NCBI GenBank assembly: GCA_023415595.1
Contig: JAEZJW010000071.1
Coordinates: 1 to 26,100, forward strand
DNA: 26,100 nucleotides
Direction: 5' to 3'
From: Bacillota bacterium
Lineage (GTDB): Bacteria; Bacillota; Clostridia; Lachnospirales; Lachnospiraceae
Position numbers and translations under genes: made by a program. How positions within the stretch are numbered: the first letter of the stretch is position 1; each line of letters starts with the position of its first letter. Of the stretch, positions 17,096 through 23,987 are shown piece after piece. The notes beneath the pieces were generated by a model. The model saw nothing but the letters and a program-made list of their open reading frames with translations, searched no databases and was not told the origin of the DNA.

Positions 17096-18376
17096 ATGTC
17101 GAGTATCGCTGTAATCGGCGGTGAGCAGTTAAAGGGTGAAGTCAAAATACAAGGTTCAAAGAATGCAGCATTACCAGTTATTGCTGCAACAGTTTTGAAT
17201 AAAGGTATTACGATACTAAAGAACTGCCCCAAAATTCTTGATGTGTTCCATATGATAAAGGTTCTCGAAGAAATCGGCTGTAAAGCCGTATGGGAGGGTA
17301 ATACCCTGATTGTGGACACGACTACGGTTCGGGTGTGTGCCGTATCGGAGGGCGCAGTCAGAAAGATGAGAAGCTCAGTCCTTTTCTTAGGTGCATTACT
17401 GGGCCGTTGCCATGAGGCAACGATAGCTTATCCGGGGGGCTGTTCCATCGGGAAACGTCCGATTGATTATCATCTGAATGCATTAAAGAAGATGAATATT
17501 TCACAAGAGTTTTTAGGTGAAGATGAGAGTATTATCCATTGTCATACGGATAATATCATCGGGAATGACATATTTCTGGAGTTCCCCAGCGTGGGTGCCA
17601 CTCAGAATGCTATTCTGACAGCCGTATTATCGGAGGGAGTCACCCGGGTATACAATGCAGCCAGGGAACCGGAGGTTTTAGAATTATGTAATTACCTGGT
17701 AGAAGCAGGTGCAAGGATTTGCGGTAAGGGCTCTGCCTTTATCGAGGTGGAAGGTGTAAAGAGGCTTCATGATGTGGAATATACCCTTCCGCCGGATCGT
17801 ATCGTTGCCGGAACATATATGACAGCTATTGCGGCTGCCTGGGGAGAAGTTTTATTATTTGATACTCCTGTCAGGCAGATCGAATCCGTGATTCGGATCT
17901 TAAGGAAAATCGGCTGTAACATTGAATCTGATGGGAATAACCTGAAAATGAGCTGTAAGGGAAGACTGCAGCCGGTTGAATTACTGAAGACACAGCCCTA
18001 TCCCGGGTTTCCGACGGATATGCAGTCGCAATTTATGACCGTATTAAGTCTGGCAGATGGAAAAAGCACGATACAGGAGGAAATATTCGAGTCTCGTTTT
18101 CAGAATGCGGAAGAACTTAGGAAAATGGGGGCAAACATCAGTCTTGAGGTGCCGAGAAACCGTGCAATTATTACAGGAGTCAGACAACTGCAGGGAGCGG
18201 TAGTGGAAGCCCATGATCTGAGGGGCGGTGCAGCCATGGTCATTGCCGGCCTGGCAGCAAGAGGAACTACTGTCATCAGGGAAGCTACCTGTATAGAACG
18301 GGGCTATGAGGATATCTGCAGAGATCTGTCACTGTTAGGAGCCAACATCCGATATTGCAGTGAAAATGTCTTATAA
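17096..18376 (+). CDS. murA: UDP-N-acetylglucosamine 1-carboxyvinyltransferase
   Basis: First committed step of peptidoglycan synthesis: adds enolpyruvate from PEP to UDP-GlcNAc; target of fosfomycin. The 426 residues fit the EPSP-synthase-like two-domain fold. Substrate-contacting Lys22 (GSKNAALP), the active-site Cys116 in YPGGCSIGKRP, and Asp308 in PGFPTDMQSQ align with the known catalytic residues, and the fosfomycin-reactive cysteine is retained. SVGATQNA is at 165-172. Placing murA between ftsW and ftsQ is unlike Bacillus, where murG and murB hold this position. Firmicutes often have two MurA copies, so this may be one of two. The ribosome site is TGAGGTG (17085-17091). Confidence 0.95.
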   Translation: MSSIAVIGGEQLKGEVKIQGSKNAALPVIAATVLNKGITILKNCPKILDVFHMIKVLEEIGCKAVWEGNTLIVDTTTVRVCAVSEGAVRKMRSSVLFLGALLGRCHEATIAYPGGCSIGKRPIDYHLNALKKMNISQEFLGEDESIIHCHTDNIIGNDIFLEFPSVGATQNAILTAVLSEGVTRVYNAAREPEVLELCNYLVEAGARICGKGSAFIEVEGVKRLHDVEYTLPPDRIVAGTYMTAIAAAWGEVLLFDTPVRQIESVIRILRKIGCNIESDGNNLKMSCKGRLQPVELLKTQPYPGFPTDMQSQFMTVLSLADGKSTIQEEIFESRFQNAEELRKMGANISLEVPRNRAIITGVRQLQGAVVEAHDLRGGAAMVIAGLAARGTTVIREATCIERGYEDICRDLSLLGANIRYCSENVL

Positions 18377-18393
18377 GTACATGGGAGTAAGGA

Positions 18394-19182
18394 ATGGGTA
18401 AAAAAACGTACAGGAATTCTAATACGGTACTGAGGAGGTTCACGGTCCGGGGATTGAAGGTATTACTTTTTCTGGTAATACCGTTTCTGATCTTCGGATT
18501 TGGCTTCACGATAAAGGATGTAAAGGTATTAGGTGCAACCAGGTATACGGAAGAGGAGATTAAGGACTGTCTGATAAAGACAAAACTGGATTCCAATGCG
18601 TTGCTCCTATATCTGAAATACAATTATTTTACCGATTTCAAGCTGCCCTATATTGAAAAGGCAGACCTGGAGCTGAATGGCAGCCATACGGTCACAATCA
18701 GAATTTATGAGAAGATGATGACCGGCTGTGTGGAATTCATGGGAGAATACCTGTATTTTGATAAGGACGGAATTGTTGTCGAAAGCTCTTCGGAACAGCT
18801 GCCGGACATACCACTGATAAAAGGTCTTAAATTCAATAAAATCATATTGAATGAGAAGCTCGAAGTACAAAAGGATGAGCTTTTTGATACAATCCTGAAC
18901 CTGACACAGCTGGTCGATAAATTTGATCTGGAGGTTAAGACAATCAGGTTCAACAGCGATTATGAGGTCACGGTGGAGTGTGACAAGGTTACCGCATTGT
19001 TGGGAAAGAGGACTTCCTATGATGAAGTTTTATGCGAGCTGAGGGACATTCTGCAAGGTTCCGGTGGAGAGCTTAATAACATTTTGGACAAGTCTGAAGG
19101 AACGAAATTAGTGCTGGATATGACGAAATATAATGAGGGTACTAAAACGATTATAGCAACACCTAAGAAATCGTCAGAATAG
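18394..19182 (+). CDS. ftsQ: Cell division protein FtsQ/DivIB (POTRA domain)
   Basis: Bitopic divisome protein that forms a complex with FtsL and DivIC/FtsB outside the membrane. The 262-residue protein has a short basic cytosolic arm (1-20), a membrane segment (about 21-38) and then a POTRA domain (about 39-110). That domain opens with the strand IKDVKVLGATRYTEEEIKDCL, the usual family signature. A beta-rich FtsQ domain follows to about 215, and the end is Lys/Thr-rich. It starts 17 bases after murA; GGAG at 18384-18387 is six bases before the ATG. The family diverges quickly, so position and topology support the call as much as sequence does. No ftsA follows. Confidence 0.87.
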   Translation: MGKKTYRNSNTVLRRFTVRGLKVLLFLVIPFLIFGFGFTIKDVKVLGATRYTEEEIKDCLIKTKLDSNALLLYLKYNYFTDFKLPYIEKADLELNGSHTVTIRIYEKMMTGCVEFMGEYLYFDKDGIVVESSSEQLPDIPLIKGLKFNKIILNEKLEVQKDELFDTILNLTQLVDKFDLEVKTIRFNSDYEVTVECDKVTALLGKRTSYDEVLCELRDILQGSGGELNNILDKSEGTKLVLDMTKYNEGTKTIIATPKKSSE

Positions 19183-19224
19183 ATAAAAATTAACTAAATA
19201 AATCACATTTTTTTAAAATTGTGC

Positions 19225-19253
19225 TTGATTATTTGGGAATTTAAAGATATTAT
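19225..19253 (+). promoter_or_regulatory. Putative sigma-A promoter of ftsZ
   Basis: TTGATT at 19225-19230 and TATTAT at 19248-19253 stand 17 bases apart in the 219-base AT-rich gap before ftsZ, giving a leader of about 140 bases. A second -10-like TATAAT (19308-19313) lies inside the palindrome CATTATAATG but has no -35 at normal spacing. A separate ftsZ promoter fits the need for more FtsZ than other cluster products. Confidence 0.5.
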
Positions 19254-19401
19254 ATATATTAGGATTAGGAACACCATAAATTGTATGAGATCAGAAATTA
19301 ATCCCATTATAATGTGGTTTTCAGAGGAATTATAAAACAATAATTTGGACAGAAAAGCAGTGCAAAATTAATAGAAGAATACGATGAAGGAGGAATTGAC
19401 C

Positions 19402-20625
19402 TTGCTTGAGATAAGAACAAATGAGGCGGATACTACTGCAAAAATACTTGTAATTGGGGTAGGAGGAGCAGGTAATAACGCCGTTAATCGAATGATAGAG
19501 GAAAATATCGTGGGTGTTGAATTTGTCTGTGTGAATACGGACAAGCAGCACCTGAAAAATTGCAAGGCTCCGCAGTGCATCCAAATCGGTGAGAAGCTTA
19601 CAAAAGGTCTCGGTGCCGGTGCCCAGCCTGAGATTGGAATGAAGGCTGCAGAAGAAAGCAGAGAGCAGCTGTCAGAGCTGATCAAGGGCGCTGATATGGT
19701 TTTTGTCACCTGTGGCATGGGTGGCGGAACAGGAACCGGCGCGGCTCCGATCGTAGCTCAGATTGCTAAGGAACTGGGAATCCTTACGGTTGGTATCGTG
19801 ACTAAGCCCTTCAAATTTGAAGCAAAGCAGCGTATGGCCAATGCAGTCAGCGGGATCGAACGACTGAAAGAGCATGTGGATACCTTAATCGTTATTCCGA
19901 ATGATAAATTACTTGAAATTGTTGACCGCAGAACCACGATGCCGGATGCTTTAAGAAAAGCAGACGAAGTTCTTCAACAAGGTGTCCAAGGTATCACGGA
20001 TCTGATCAATGTACCCGGACTGATTAACCTCGACTTTGCCGATGTCCAGACAGTAATGAAGGACAAGGGTGTTGCACACATCGGTATCGGCCTGGGAACC
20101 GGGGATGATAAATGCGTGGAAGCAGTGAAGCAGGCGATTACCAGCCCGCTCCTAGAGACAACCATCCAGGGTGCCTCCCATGTAATTATTAATATTTCCG
20201 GTGACATCAGCTTAGTGGAAGCAAATGAAGCTGCAACTCTGGTGCAGGAGCTGGCAGGTGATACGGCTAATATTATCTTTGGTGCGATGTATGATGCTAC
20301 CACACCGGATACGGCGACGATTACCGTAATTGCTACCGGTCTTGACGGAAGGGGTAAGGAGCTGGTGAAGACTCCTGATTTCCTGAGACATTCCGCAAAT
20401 ACGCCGATACATACACCTTCCAAACCGGAGGTCAGCATTAACCGCAGCTTTACAGCCAGCAGCCCTTACAGTCAGCCGGCGACTTCCTACCAGCCGACCT
20501 ACCAGACTGATCCGAACAGAAGACCGGTAATCAGTCAACCCGGTAAGGCTCCCGCAAATACGAATACAGACCCGAGCGGAATTAAGATTCCGGAATTCCT
20601 TCAGAAAAATCGTCACAATAAATAG
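19402..20625 (+). CDS. ftsZ: Cell division protein FtsZ
   Basis: Tubulin-like GTPase that forms the Z ring. The start is most likely TTG 19402: AAGGAGG at 19387-19393 is eight bases upstream. The in-frame ATG 19384 overlaps that ribosome site and has none of its own. From the TTG it is 407 residues. VIGVGGAGNNAVNRM begins the nucleotide fold, the tubulin signature GGGTGTG is at 107-113, and NVDFADV-type T7 loop residues appear as NLDFADV. A flexible Ser/Thr/Pro-rich linker (about 320-390) leads to the C-terminal anchor peptide IPEFLQKNR. It has its own predicted promoter and a strong terminator. FtsA is absent nearby, so ring anchoring by SepF from elsewhere is a reasonable inference. Confidence 0.97.
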   Translation: MLEIRTNEADTTAKILVIGVGGAGNNAVNRMIEENIVGVEFVCVNTDKQHLKNCKAPQCIQIGEKLTKGLGAGAQPEIGMKAAEESREQLSELIKGADMVFVTCGMGGGTGTGAAPIVAQIAKELGILTVGIVTKPFKFEAKQRMANAVSGIERLKEHVDTLIVIPNDKLLEIVDRRTTMPDALRKADEVLQQGVQGITDLINVPGLINLDFADVQTVMKDKGVAHIGIGLGTGDDKCVEAVKQAITSPLLETTIQGASHVIINISGDISLVEANEAATLVQELAGDTANIIFGAMYDATTPDTATITVIATGLDGRGKELVKTPDFLRHSANTPIHTPSKPEVSINRSFTASSPYSQPATSYQPTYQTDPNRRPVISQPGKAPANTNTDPSGIKIPEFLQKNRHNK

Positions 20626-20709
20626 ATAAAAGTTACCGGAGTATCTGTCGAATTTATTATGAGATTTCAGTAACTATCAAAGAAAAATCATTATACTTAA
20701 GAGATTAAG

Positions 20710-20752
20710 GCTGTCAGATTATTTGTAAAAGAATAATCTGACAGCTTTTTTT
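20710..20752 (+). terminator. Strong rho-independent terminator after ftsZ
   Basis: A perfect 14-base-pair stem, GCTGTCAGATTATT (20710-20723) with AATAATCTGACAGC (20732-20745), encloses an 8-base loop and is followed by seven T (20746-20752). It closes the dcw cluster and separates it from the sporulation genes. Confidence 0.95.
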
Positions 20753-20824
20753 GTGCCAAAAGATAAGATTACTTCAGAAACTGTAATAATATGTAAATGA
20801 AAACAAAGAAACGGGCACCAGAAA

Positions 20825-20857
20825 CTGACATAAATTGGAAACCAAACAAGTTATAAT
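20825..20857 (+). promoter_or_regulatory. Putative spoIIGA promoter with long 21-base spacer
   Basis: CTGACA (20825-20830) and a perfect TATAAT (20852-20857) are 21 bases apart. The Bacillus subtilis spoIIG promoter is known for near-consensus elements set 22 bases apart and for needing phosphorylated Spo0A. Here no -35 match occurs at 17 bases. I find no exact Spo0A box (TGTCGAA) next to the -35. The leader would be about 65 bases. Confidence 0.5.
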
Positions 20858-20928
20858 CGGTATGTACATTATCAGTAAAAAAATATTCGAATACAGAGGA
20901 TGATTACCTGATTATATGGAGGTGAAAA

Positions 20929-21843
20929 TTGTATCTAGAGGTATATCCAGATATTATATTTATCCTTAATTTTTGTTTCGATTTTATCCTGATCCTCCTG
21001 TTAAAGAAGGTGAACCGTAAAAACAGCAGACTCTATAGAATGGCGGGAGCCGCGGCAATCGGAGGTATTTTGGCGGTAATTGTCTGTATCTATCCTTGGC
21101 TGAATGTGGTCTTCAAGATTTTAATTCTGTATGGAGCTGGTGCGATACTTATGATAATAACAGCCTTCGGCCGGATGAAAATGGCCGATTTGCTGAAACA
21201 GTTCATAGTTATGAATTTAATTACATATTTTGTGGGTGGACTTATGAATTCTATCTATTATCAAACAAACCTGAAAATGTATCTCATTTCTCTGGGGAAG
21301 GGTATTCTTTTCAGCAATGTATCGTGGTTATTTGTCGGTGGTTCCGTCTTAATTATCACTTTAGTTTCTATATTGGTGATCCGATTACTCGCCTGGTACC
21401 GTCATAATACCCCTGAAACCTATGAGGTCGAGCTGGTGCTTGATGGAAGAAGTGTTCGCACCAAAGGGCTGATGGATACCGGGAATTGCCTGCATGACCC
21501 TATCTATAAAAGACCCGTCATGGTGATAGAAAACTCATTGATGGAGGGTTTGCTGACGCCGGAGTTTGCCAGGGATCTTGAGGTTGCAAAACAGTACCTG
21601 GAGGGAAATGATCTGGATACCGGCAGATGGAATATCGGAACAGAAAGTATTCTGCGCCTTAGATTTATTCCTTACCGCTCTGTCGGAAAAAGCGGAATGC
21701 TATTAGGAATTAAACTGGATAAGGTCTTGATTAATACAGGGAAGGAAACAATCTGTAACGAGAAGGTTACCGCAGCGTTTTGCGATAATCGTCTGTCATC
21801 CAAAGAGGAATATCATGTGATATTACATAAGGAGCTTTTGTAG
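20929..21843 (+). CDS. spoIIGA: Pro-sigma-E processing protease SpoIIGA
   Basis: Membrane aspartic protease that cleaves pro-sigma-E in the mother cell after a forespore signal. The 304-residue protein has five or so membrane segments in the first half (between 8 and 155) and a soluble protease half with LMDTGNCLHDP, where Asp183 is the expected catalytic aspartate. A second block, PYRSVGKSGMLLGIKLD, follows near 250. The start is TTG, with GGAGGTG at 20918-20924 four bases before it; no ATG is near. The substrate gene sigE follows 70 bases downstream, the arrangement found in nearly all endospore formers. Confidence 0.95.
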   Translation: MYLEVYPDIIFILNFCFDFILILLLKKVNRKNSRLYRMAGAAAIGGILAVIVCIYPWLNVVFKILILYGAGAILMIITAFGRMKMADLLKQFIVMNLITYFVGGLMNSIYYQTNLKMYLISLGKGILFSNVSWLFVGGSVLIITLVSILVIRLLAWYRHNTPETYEVELVLDGRSVRTKGLMDTGNCLHDPIYKRPVMVIENSLMEGLLTPEFARDLEVAKQYLEGNDLDTGRWNIGTESILRLRFIPYRSVGKSGMLLGIKLDKVLINTGKETICNEKVTAAFCDNRLSSKEEYHVILHKELL

Positions 21844-21913
21844 ATGGATTTGTGATTTCAAAAGTAATTCACATTCCGATGCACGTAATGAAAGGGAATA
21901 TGGGAGGTTAACC

Positions 21914-22654
21914 ATGCTTTTAAAGTTATCAATACAGAACAAGTTTCAGTTTCGGATGATCCCGGACATCTGGACCATACTATTCGGACAAAAGGGAGAG
22001 ATCCACTATATCGGTGGGGCAGAGGTATTGCCGCCTCCGTTGGATCCGGTCAGGGAAGCTGAGGTCATCGCCGAATTAGGTACAGAACGCGACGGTGAAA
22101 TGAAGGCAATCTTAGTTGAGCACAACCTAAGACTTGTTGTATACATAGCTAAGAAATTTGATAATACAGGGGTTGGAGTAGAGGATCTGATCTCCATCGG
22201 AACGATAGGATTAATCAAAGCAATTAACACCTTTAATCCGGATAAAAACATCAAGCTTGCTACCTATGCCTCCCGCTGCATCGAGAATGAAATCTTGATG
22301 TACCTGAGGAGAAACAACAAGACCAAGCTGGAGGTTTCTATCGATGAACCCCTGAATGTGGACTGGGACGGGAATGAGCTGCTGCTTTCTGATATTCTGG
22401 GTACGGAAGAGGATGTCATTTACCGTAATATCGAGGAGGAAGTGGACCGTAAGCTCCTACGGAAAGCACTTTCCAAGCTGTCCGAGAGGGAACGGATCAT
22501 CGTGGATCTGAGATTCGGTCTGAATACCGACGATGGGAATGAGAGAACACAGAAAGAGGTAGCGGACCTGCTAGGCATTTCCCAATCCTATATCTCAAGG
22601 CTGGAGAAGAAGATTATCAAAAGGCTGAAAAAAGAGATGGTGCGTTTTGAATAG
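21914..22654 (+). CDS. sigE: RNA polymerase sporulation sigma factor sigma-E (pro-protein)
   Basis: Directs early mother-cell transcription. The 246-residue pro-protein has an N-terminal extension of about 30 residues, partly hydrophobic (IPDIWTILFG), that tethers it to the membrane. Comparison with Bacillus places cleavage near HYIGG (31-35). Region 2 has DLISIGTIGLIKA (91-103) and KLATYASRCIENEILMYLRR (114-133); WDGNELLLSDILG follows at 151-163; the region 4 helix-turn-helix is TQKEVADLLGISQSYISRLEK at 212-232. GGGAGG (21902-21907) precedes the ATG. The stop codon overlaps the left arm of a large inverted repeat. sigma-K is very similar, but the spoIIGA neighbour settles the name. Confidence 0.96.
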   Translation: MLLKLSIQNKFQFRMIPDIWTILFGQKGEIHYIGGAEVLPPPLDPVREAEVIAELGTERDGEMKAILVEHNLRLVVYIAKKFDNTGVGVEDLISIGTIGLIKAINTFNPDKNIKLATYASRCIENEILMYLRRNNKTKLEVSIDEPLNVDWDGNELLLSDILGTEEDVIYRNIEEEVDRKLLRKALSKLSERERIIVDLRFGLNTDDGNERTQKEVADLLGISQSYISRLEKKIIKRLKKEMVRFE

Positions 22655-22789
22655 AAATAATTTGAAAATACCATAATTATAAACAGTTTTGGAGAAACCG
22701 TCCAAAACTGTTGGCAAGAACTTCGAAACTCGCACAGCGGTGCTCCTTCCGGGTTCTTTCAAGGTAATGGCAATTTGGAAATTATTTCT
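22653..22789 (+). other. 137-base nested inverted repeat downstream of sigE, possible structured RNA
   Basis: Outer arms AGAAATAATTT (22653-22663) and AAATTATTTCT (22779-22789) are perfect complements, and pairing resumes as AAAT/ATTT and CCAT/ATGG. Inside are two hairpins. One is a 12-pair perfect stem, AACAGTTTTGGA (22682-22693) with TCCAAAACTGTT (22701-22712), loop of seven. The other is AAGAAC/GTTCTT (22716-22721 with 22753-22758), enclosing GCAC/GTGC. No T-run follows either hairpin. The whole could fold as a three-way junction. It may be a structured RNA, a processing site, or a small palindromic repeat; I see no target-site duplication. Confidence 0.5.
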
Positions 22790-22823
22790 TTCCATCCAAT
22801 CGTATAAAGAAGTTCCAAAAAGT

Positions 22824-22911
22824 GAATCATTTTATTAACACGAATCACAAGAACTGCGCTTTTCTTCCTGTGGACGTATGCTTCATACGGACGTGTTAAT
22901 GATAATGATTC
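22824..22911 (+). other. Three-way-junction fold in the sigG leader, ending at the ribosome site
   Basis: Closing stem: ATTAACACG (22834-22842) with CGTGTTAAT (22892-22900), then, across a small internal loop, GAATCATT (22824-22831) with AATGATTC (22904-22911). Branch 2: CACAAGAA (22846-22853) with TTCCTGTG (22865-22872), one mismatch. Branch 3: CGTATG (22875-22880) with CATACG (22884-22889). Junction strands are only AAT, GA and GA. The stem stops at the base before GGAGG (22912-22916), the sigG ribosome site. A leader hairpin that lowers sigG translation has been reported in Bacillus subtilis, to my recollection, so translational control is a reasonable inference. I recognise no named riboswitch class. 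Confidence 0.55.
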
Positions 22912-22923
22912 GGAGGTTTCGTC

Positions 22924-23700
22924 ATGGCTCTTTATAAGGTTGAGATTTGCGGTGTTAATACATCGAAGCTGCCATTATTGAAAAACAGTGAAAAGGAAGA
23001 ATTGTTTCAAAGAATATTAAGCGGGGATAAAGAAGCAAGAGAACTATACATTAAAGGCAACTTAAGACTGGTGCTTTCCATCATCCAGAGATTTTCCAAC
23101 AGTAATGAAAATGTAGATGATTTATTTCAGATTGGCTGCATCGGACTGATGAAGGCAATCGATAATTTTGATATAACACAGAACGTAAAATTCTCCACCT
23201 ACGCAGTACCCATGATTATCGGTGAGATCCGCCGATATCTGCGGGATAATAATGCGATCCGGGTCAGCAGGTCCCTGAGGGATACCGCTTACAAAGCGAT
23301 CTATGCGAAGGAAGCTCTGGTGAAGAAGAATGAGAAGGAACCGACCATCAGTGAAATAGCGGAGGAGATCGGTATCAGCAAGGAGGACATCGTGTATGCG
23401 CTCGATGCAATCCAGAGTCCGGTTTCCCTCTATGATCCTGTCTATGTAGAAGGCGGGGATGCTCTGTATATCATGGACCAGGTCAGTGATAAGAAGAACA
23501 AGGAAGAGAATTGGATTGAAGAAATCTCCTTAAAGGAAGCGATGGAAAAGCTGTCCCCGAGGGAGCATAACATCATCAAACTGCGTTTCTTTGAGGGTAA
23601 GACACAGATGGAGGTAGCTAAGGAAATCAATATTTCCCAGGCGCAGGTCAGCCGCCTGGAAAAGTCAGCATTAAAGAATATGAAAAACTATCTGGTTTGA
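22924..23700 (+). CDS. sigG: RNA polymerase sporulation sigma factor sigma-G
   Basis: Directs late forespore transcription, including small acid-soluble proteins and germination genes. The 258-residue protein begins with KVEICGVNTSKLPLLKNSE, the N-terminal block that separates sigma-G from sigma-F. Region 2 spans about 45-110, with DDLFQIGCIGLMKAIDNFD and VKFSTYAVPMIIGEIRRYLRD. Region 3 follows to about 175, then region 4 with the helix-turn-helix TQMEVAKEINISQAQVSRLEK at 227-247. GGAGG at 22912-22916 is seven bases before the ATG. It lies 269 bases after sigE, as in Bacillus and Clostridium. A weak forespore-type element (GTATA at 22802) lies upstream but is not convincing. A terminator follows at 23818. 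Confidence 0.97.
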   Translation: MALYKVEICGVNTSKLPLLKNSEKEELFQRILSGDKEARELYIKGNLRLVLSIIQRFSNSNENVDDLFQIGCIGLMKAIDNFDITQNVKFSTYAVPMIIGEIRRYLRDNNAIRVSRSLRDTAYKAIYAKEALVKKNEKEPTISEIAEEIGISKEDIVYALDAIQSPVSLYDPVYVEGGDALYIMDQVSDKKNKEENWIEEISLKEAMEKLSPREHNIIKLRFFEGKTQMEVAKEINISQAQVSRLEKSALKNMKNYLV

Positions 23701-23708
23701 TTTATTTC

Positions 23709-23730
23709 CATGAACATTCTTTCGTTCATG
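23709..23730. repeat. Short inverted repeat directly after sigG
   Basis: CATGAAC (23709-23715) and GTTCATG (23724-23730) form a seven-pair stem with an eight-base loop. The following sequence ATATAACAAA is not a T-run, so it is at best a weak terminator. Confidence 0.35.
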
Positions 23731-23743
23731 ATATAACAAATTT

Positions 23744-23804
23744 ATATGCGGTAATCGGAGTAATTACGTTAAAAAAGCTTATGAATTCTCCTGTTACCGC
23801 ATAT
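23744..23804. repeat. Long imperfect inverted repeat downstream of sigG
   Basis: ATATGCGGTAA (23744-23754) pairs with TTACCGCATAT (23794-23804). After a two-by-two mismatch, GGAG pairs with CTCC (23757-23760 with 23788-23791), and after one bulged T, AATT pairs with AATT. That gives about 19 pairs and an 18-base loop. No T-run follows. It may be a 3' stability hairpin, a protein site or a small repeat element. Confidence 0.5.
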
Positions 23805-23817
23805 TATATGATGGAGT

Positions 23818-23848
23818 AATCACTTCATCTTCGGATGAATTGATTTTT
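23818..23848 (+). terminator. Rho-independent terminator of sigG
   Basis: AATCACTTCATC (23818-23829), loop TTCG, and GATGAATTGATT (23834-23845) form an 11-pair stem with one C-T mismatch. The cUUCGg tetraloop is unusually stable. Five T in a row (23844-23848) end the element. It lies 117 bases after the sigG stop, beyond two other hairpins. Confidence 0.78.
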
Positions 23849-23924
23849 CATAGAAAGGACGATTGGGCAAACGCTCTGAGGTAATACTTGGGGTATTTGC
23901 CCTTCGTTCTGTTATATTTCTATG
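23849..23924. repeat. 76-base nested inverted repeat between sigG and the hydrolase gene
   Basis: CATAGAAA (23849-23856) pairs with TTTCTATG (23917-23924). Next, GGACGA pairs with TCGTTC (23857-23862 with 23904-23909, one G-T pair), then GGGCAAA with TTTGCCC (23865-23871 with 23896-23902). The terminal loop holds AATAC/GTATT, which competes with the last stem. It begins at the base after the terminator and ends before the next promoter-like sequence, so it may be in neither main transcript. A mobile palindromic repeat or an independent small RNA are both possible. Confidence 0.5.
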
Positions 23925-23945
23925 GCATATCTATCTTACATCGAG

Positions 23946-23951
23946 TATAAT
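23946..23951 (+). promoter_or_regulatory. Possible -10 element of the hydrolase gene
   Basis: A perfect TATAAT stands 36 bases before the ATG. The sequence 17 bases upstream (TGGCAT, 23923-23928) is a poor -35 and overlaps the end of the inverted repeat, so a regulator may be needed or the match may be chance. Confidence 0.35.
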
Positions 23952-23987
23952 TATGGTAAACTTTAAATGCAGAGGAGAAAATAATCT

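Noticed and set aside
19308..19313. Second ftsZ promoter at TATAAT
   Set aside because: The nearest -35-like hexamer, TTGTAT at 19281, is 21 bases away and weak. It is mentioned only in the ftsZ promoter entry.
20646..20652. Exact Spo0A box TGTCGAA just after ftsZ
   Set aside because: It lies before the ftsZ terminator and about 170 bases from the spoIIGA -35. The same heptamer also occurs inside coding sequence at 11815 and 18777, so chance explains it.
22682..22712. 12-pair hairpin after sigE read as a terminator
   Set aside because: It is followed by GGCAAGAA, with no T-run on this strand, and it lies inside a larger nested repeat.
22653..22789. The 137-base repeat as a transposon-derived MITE
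   Set aside because: No target-site duplication flanks it and no transposase is near. It is kept only as an open option that needs a genome copy count.
22802..22831. Forespore-type promoter (GTATA, 15-base spacer, then GTGAATCATT) before sigG
   Set aside because: The -10 part misses several consensus positions, and the sigma-G-like CATTTTA is at the wrong distance from GTATA.
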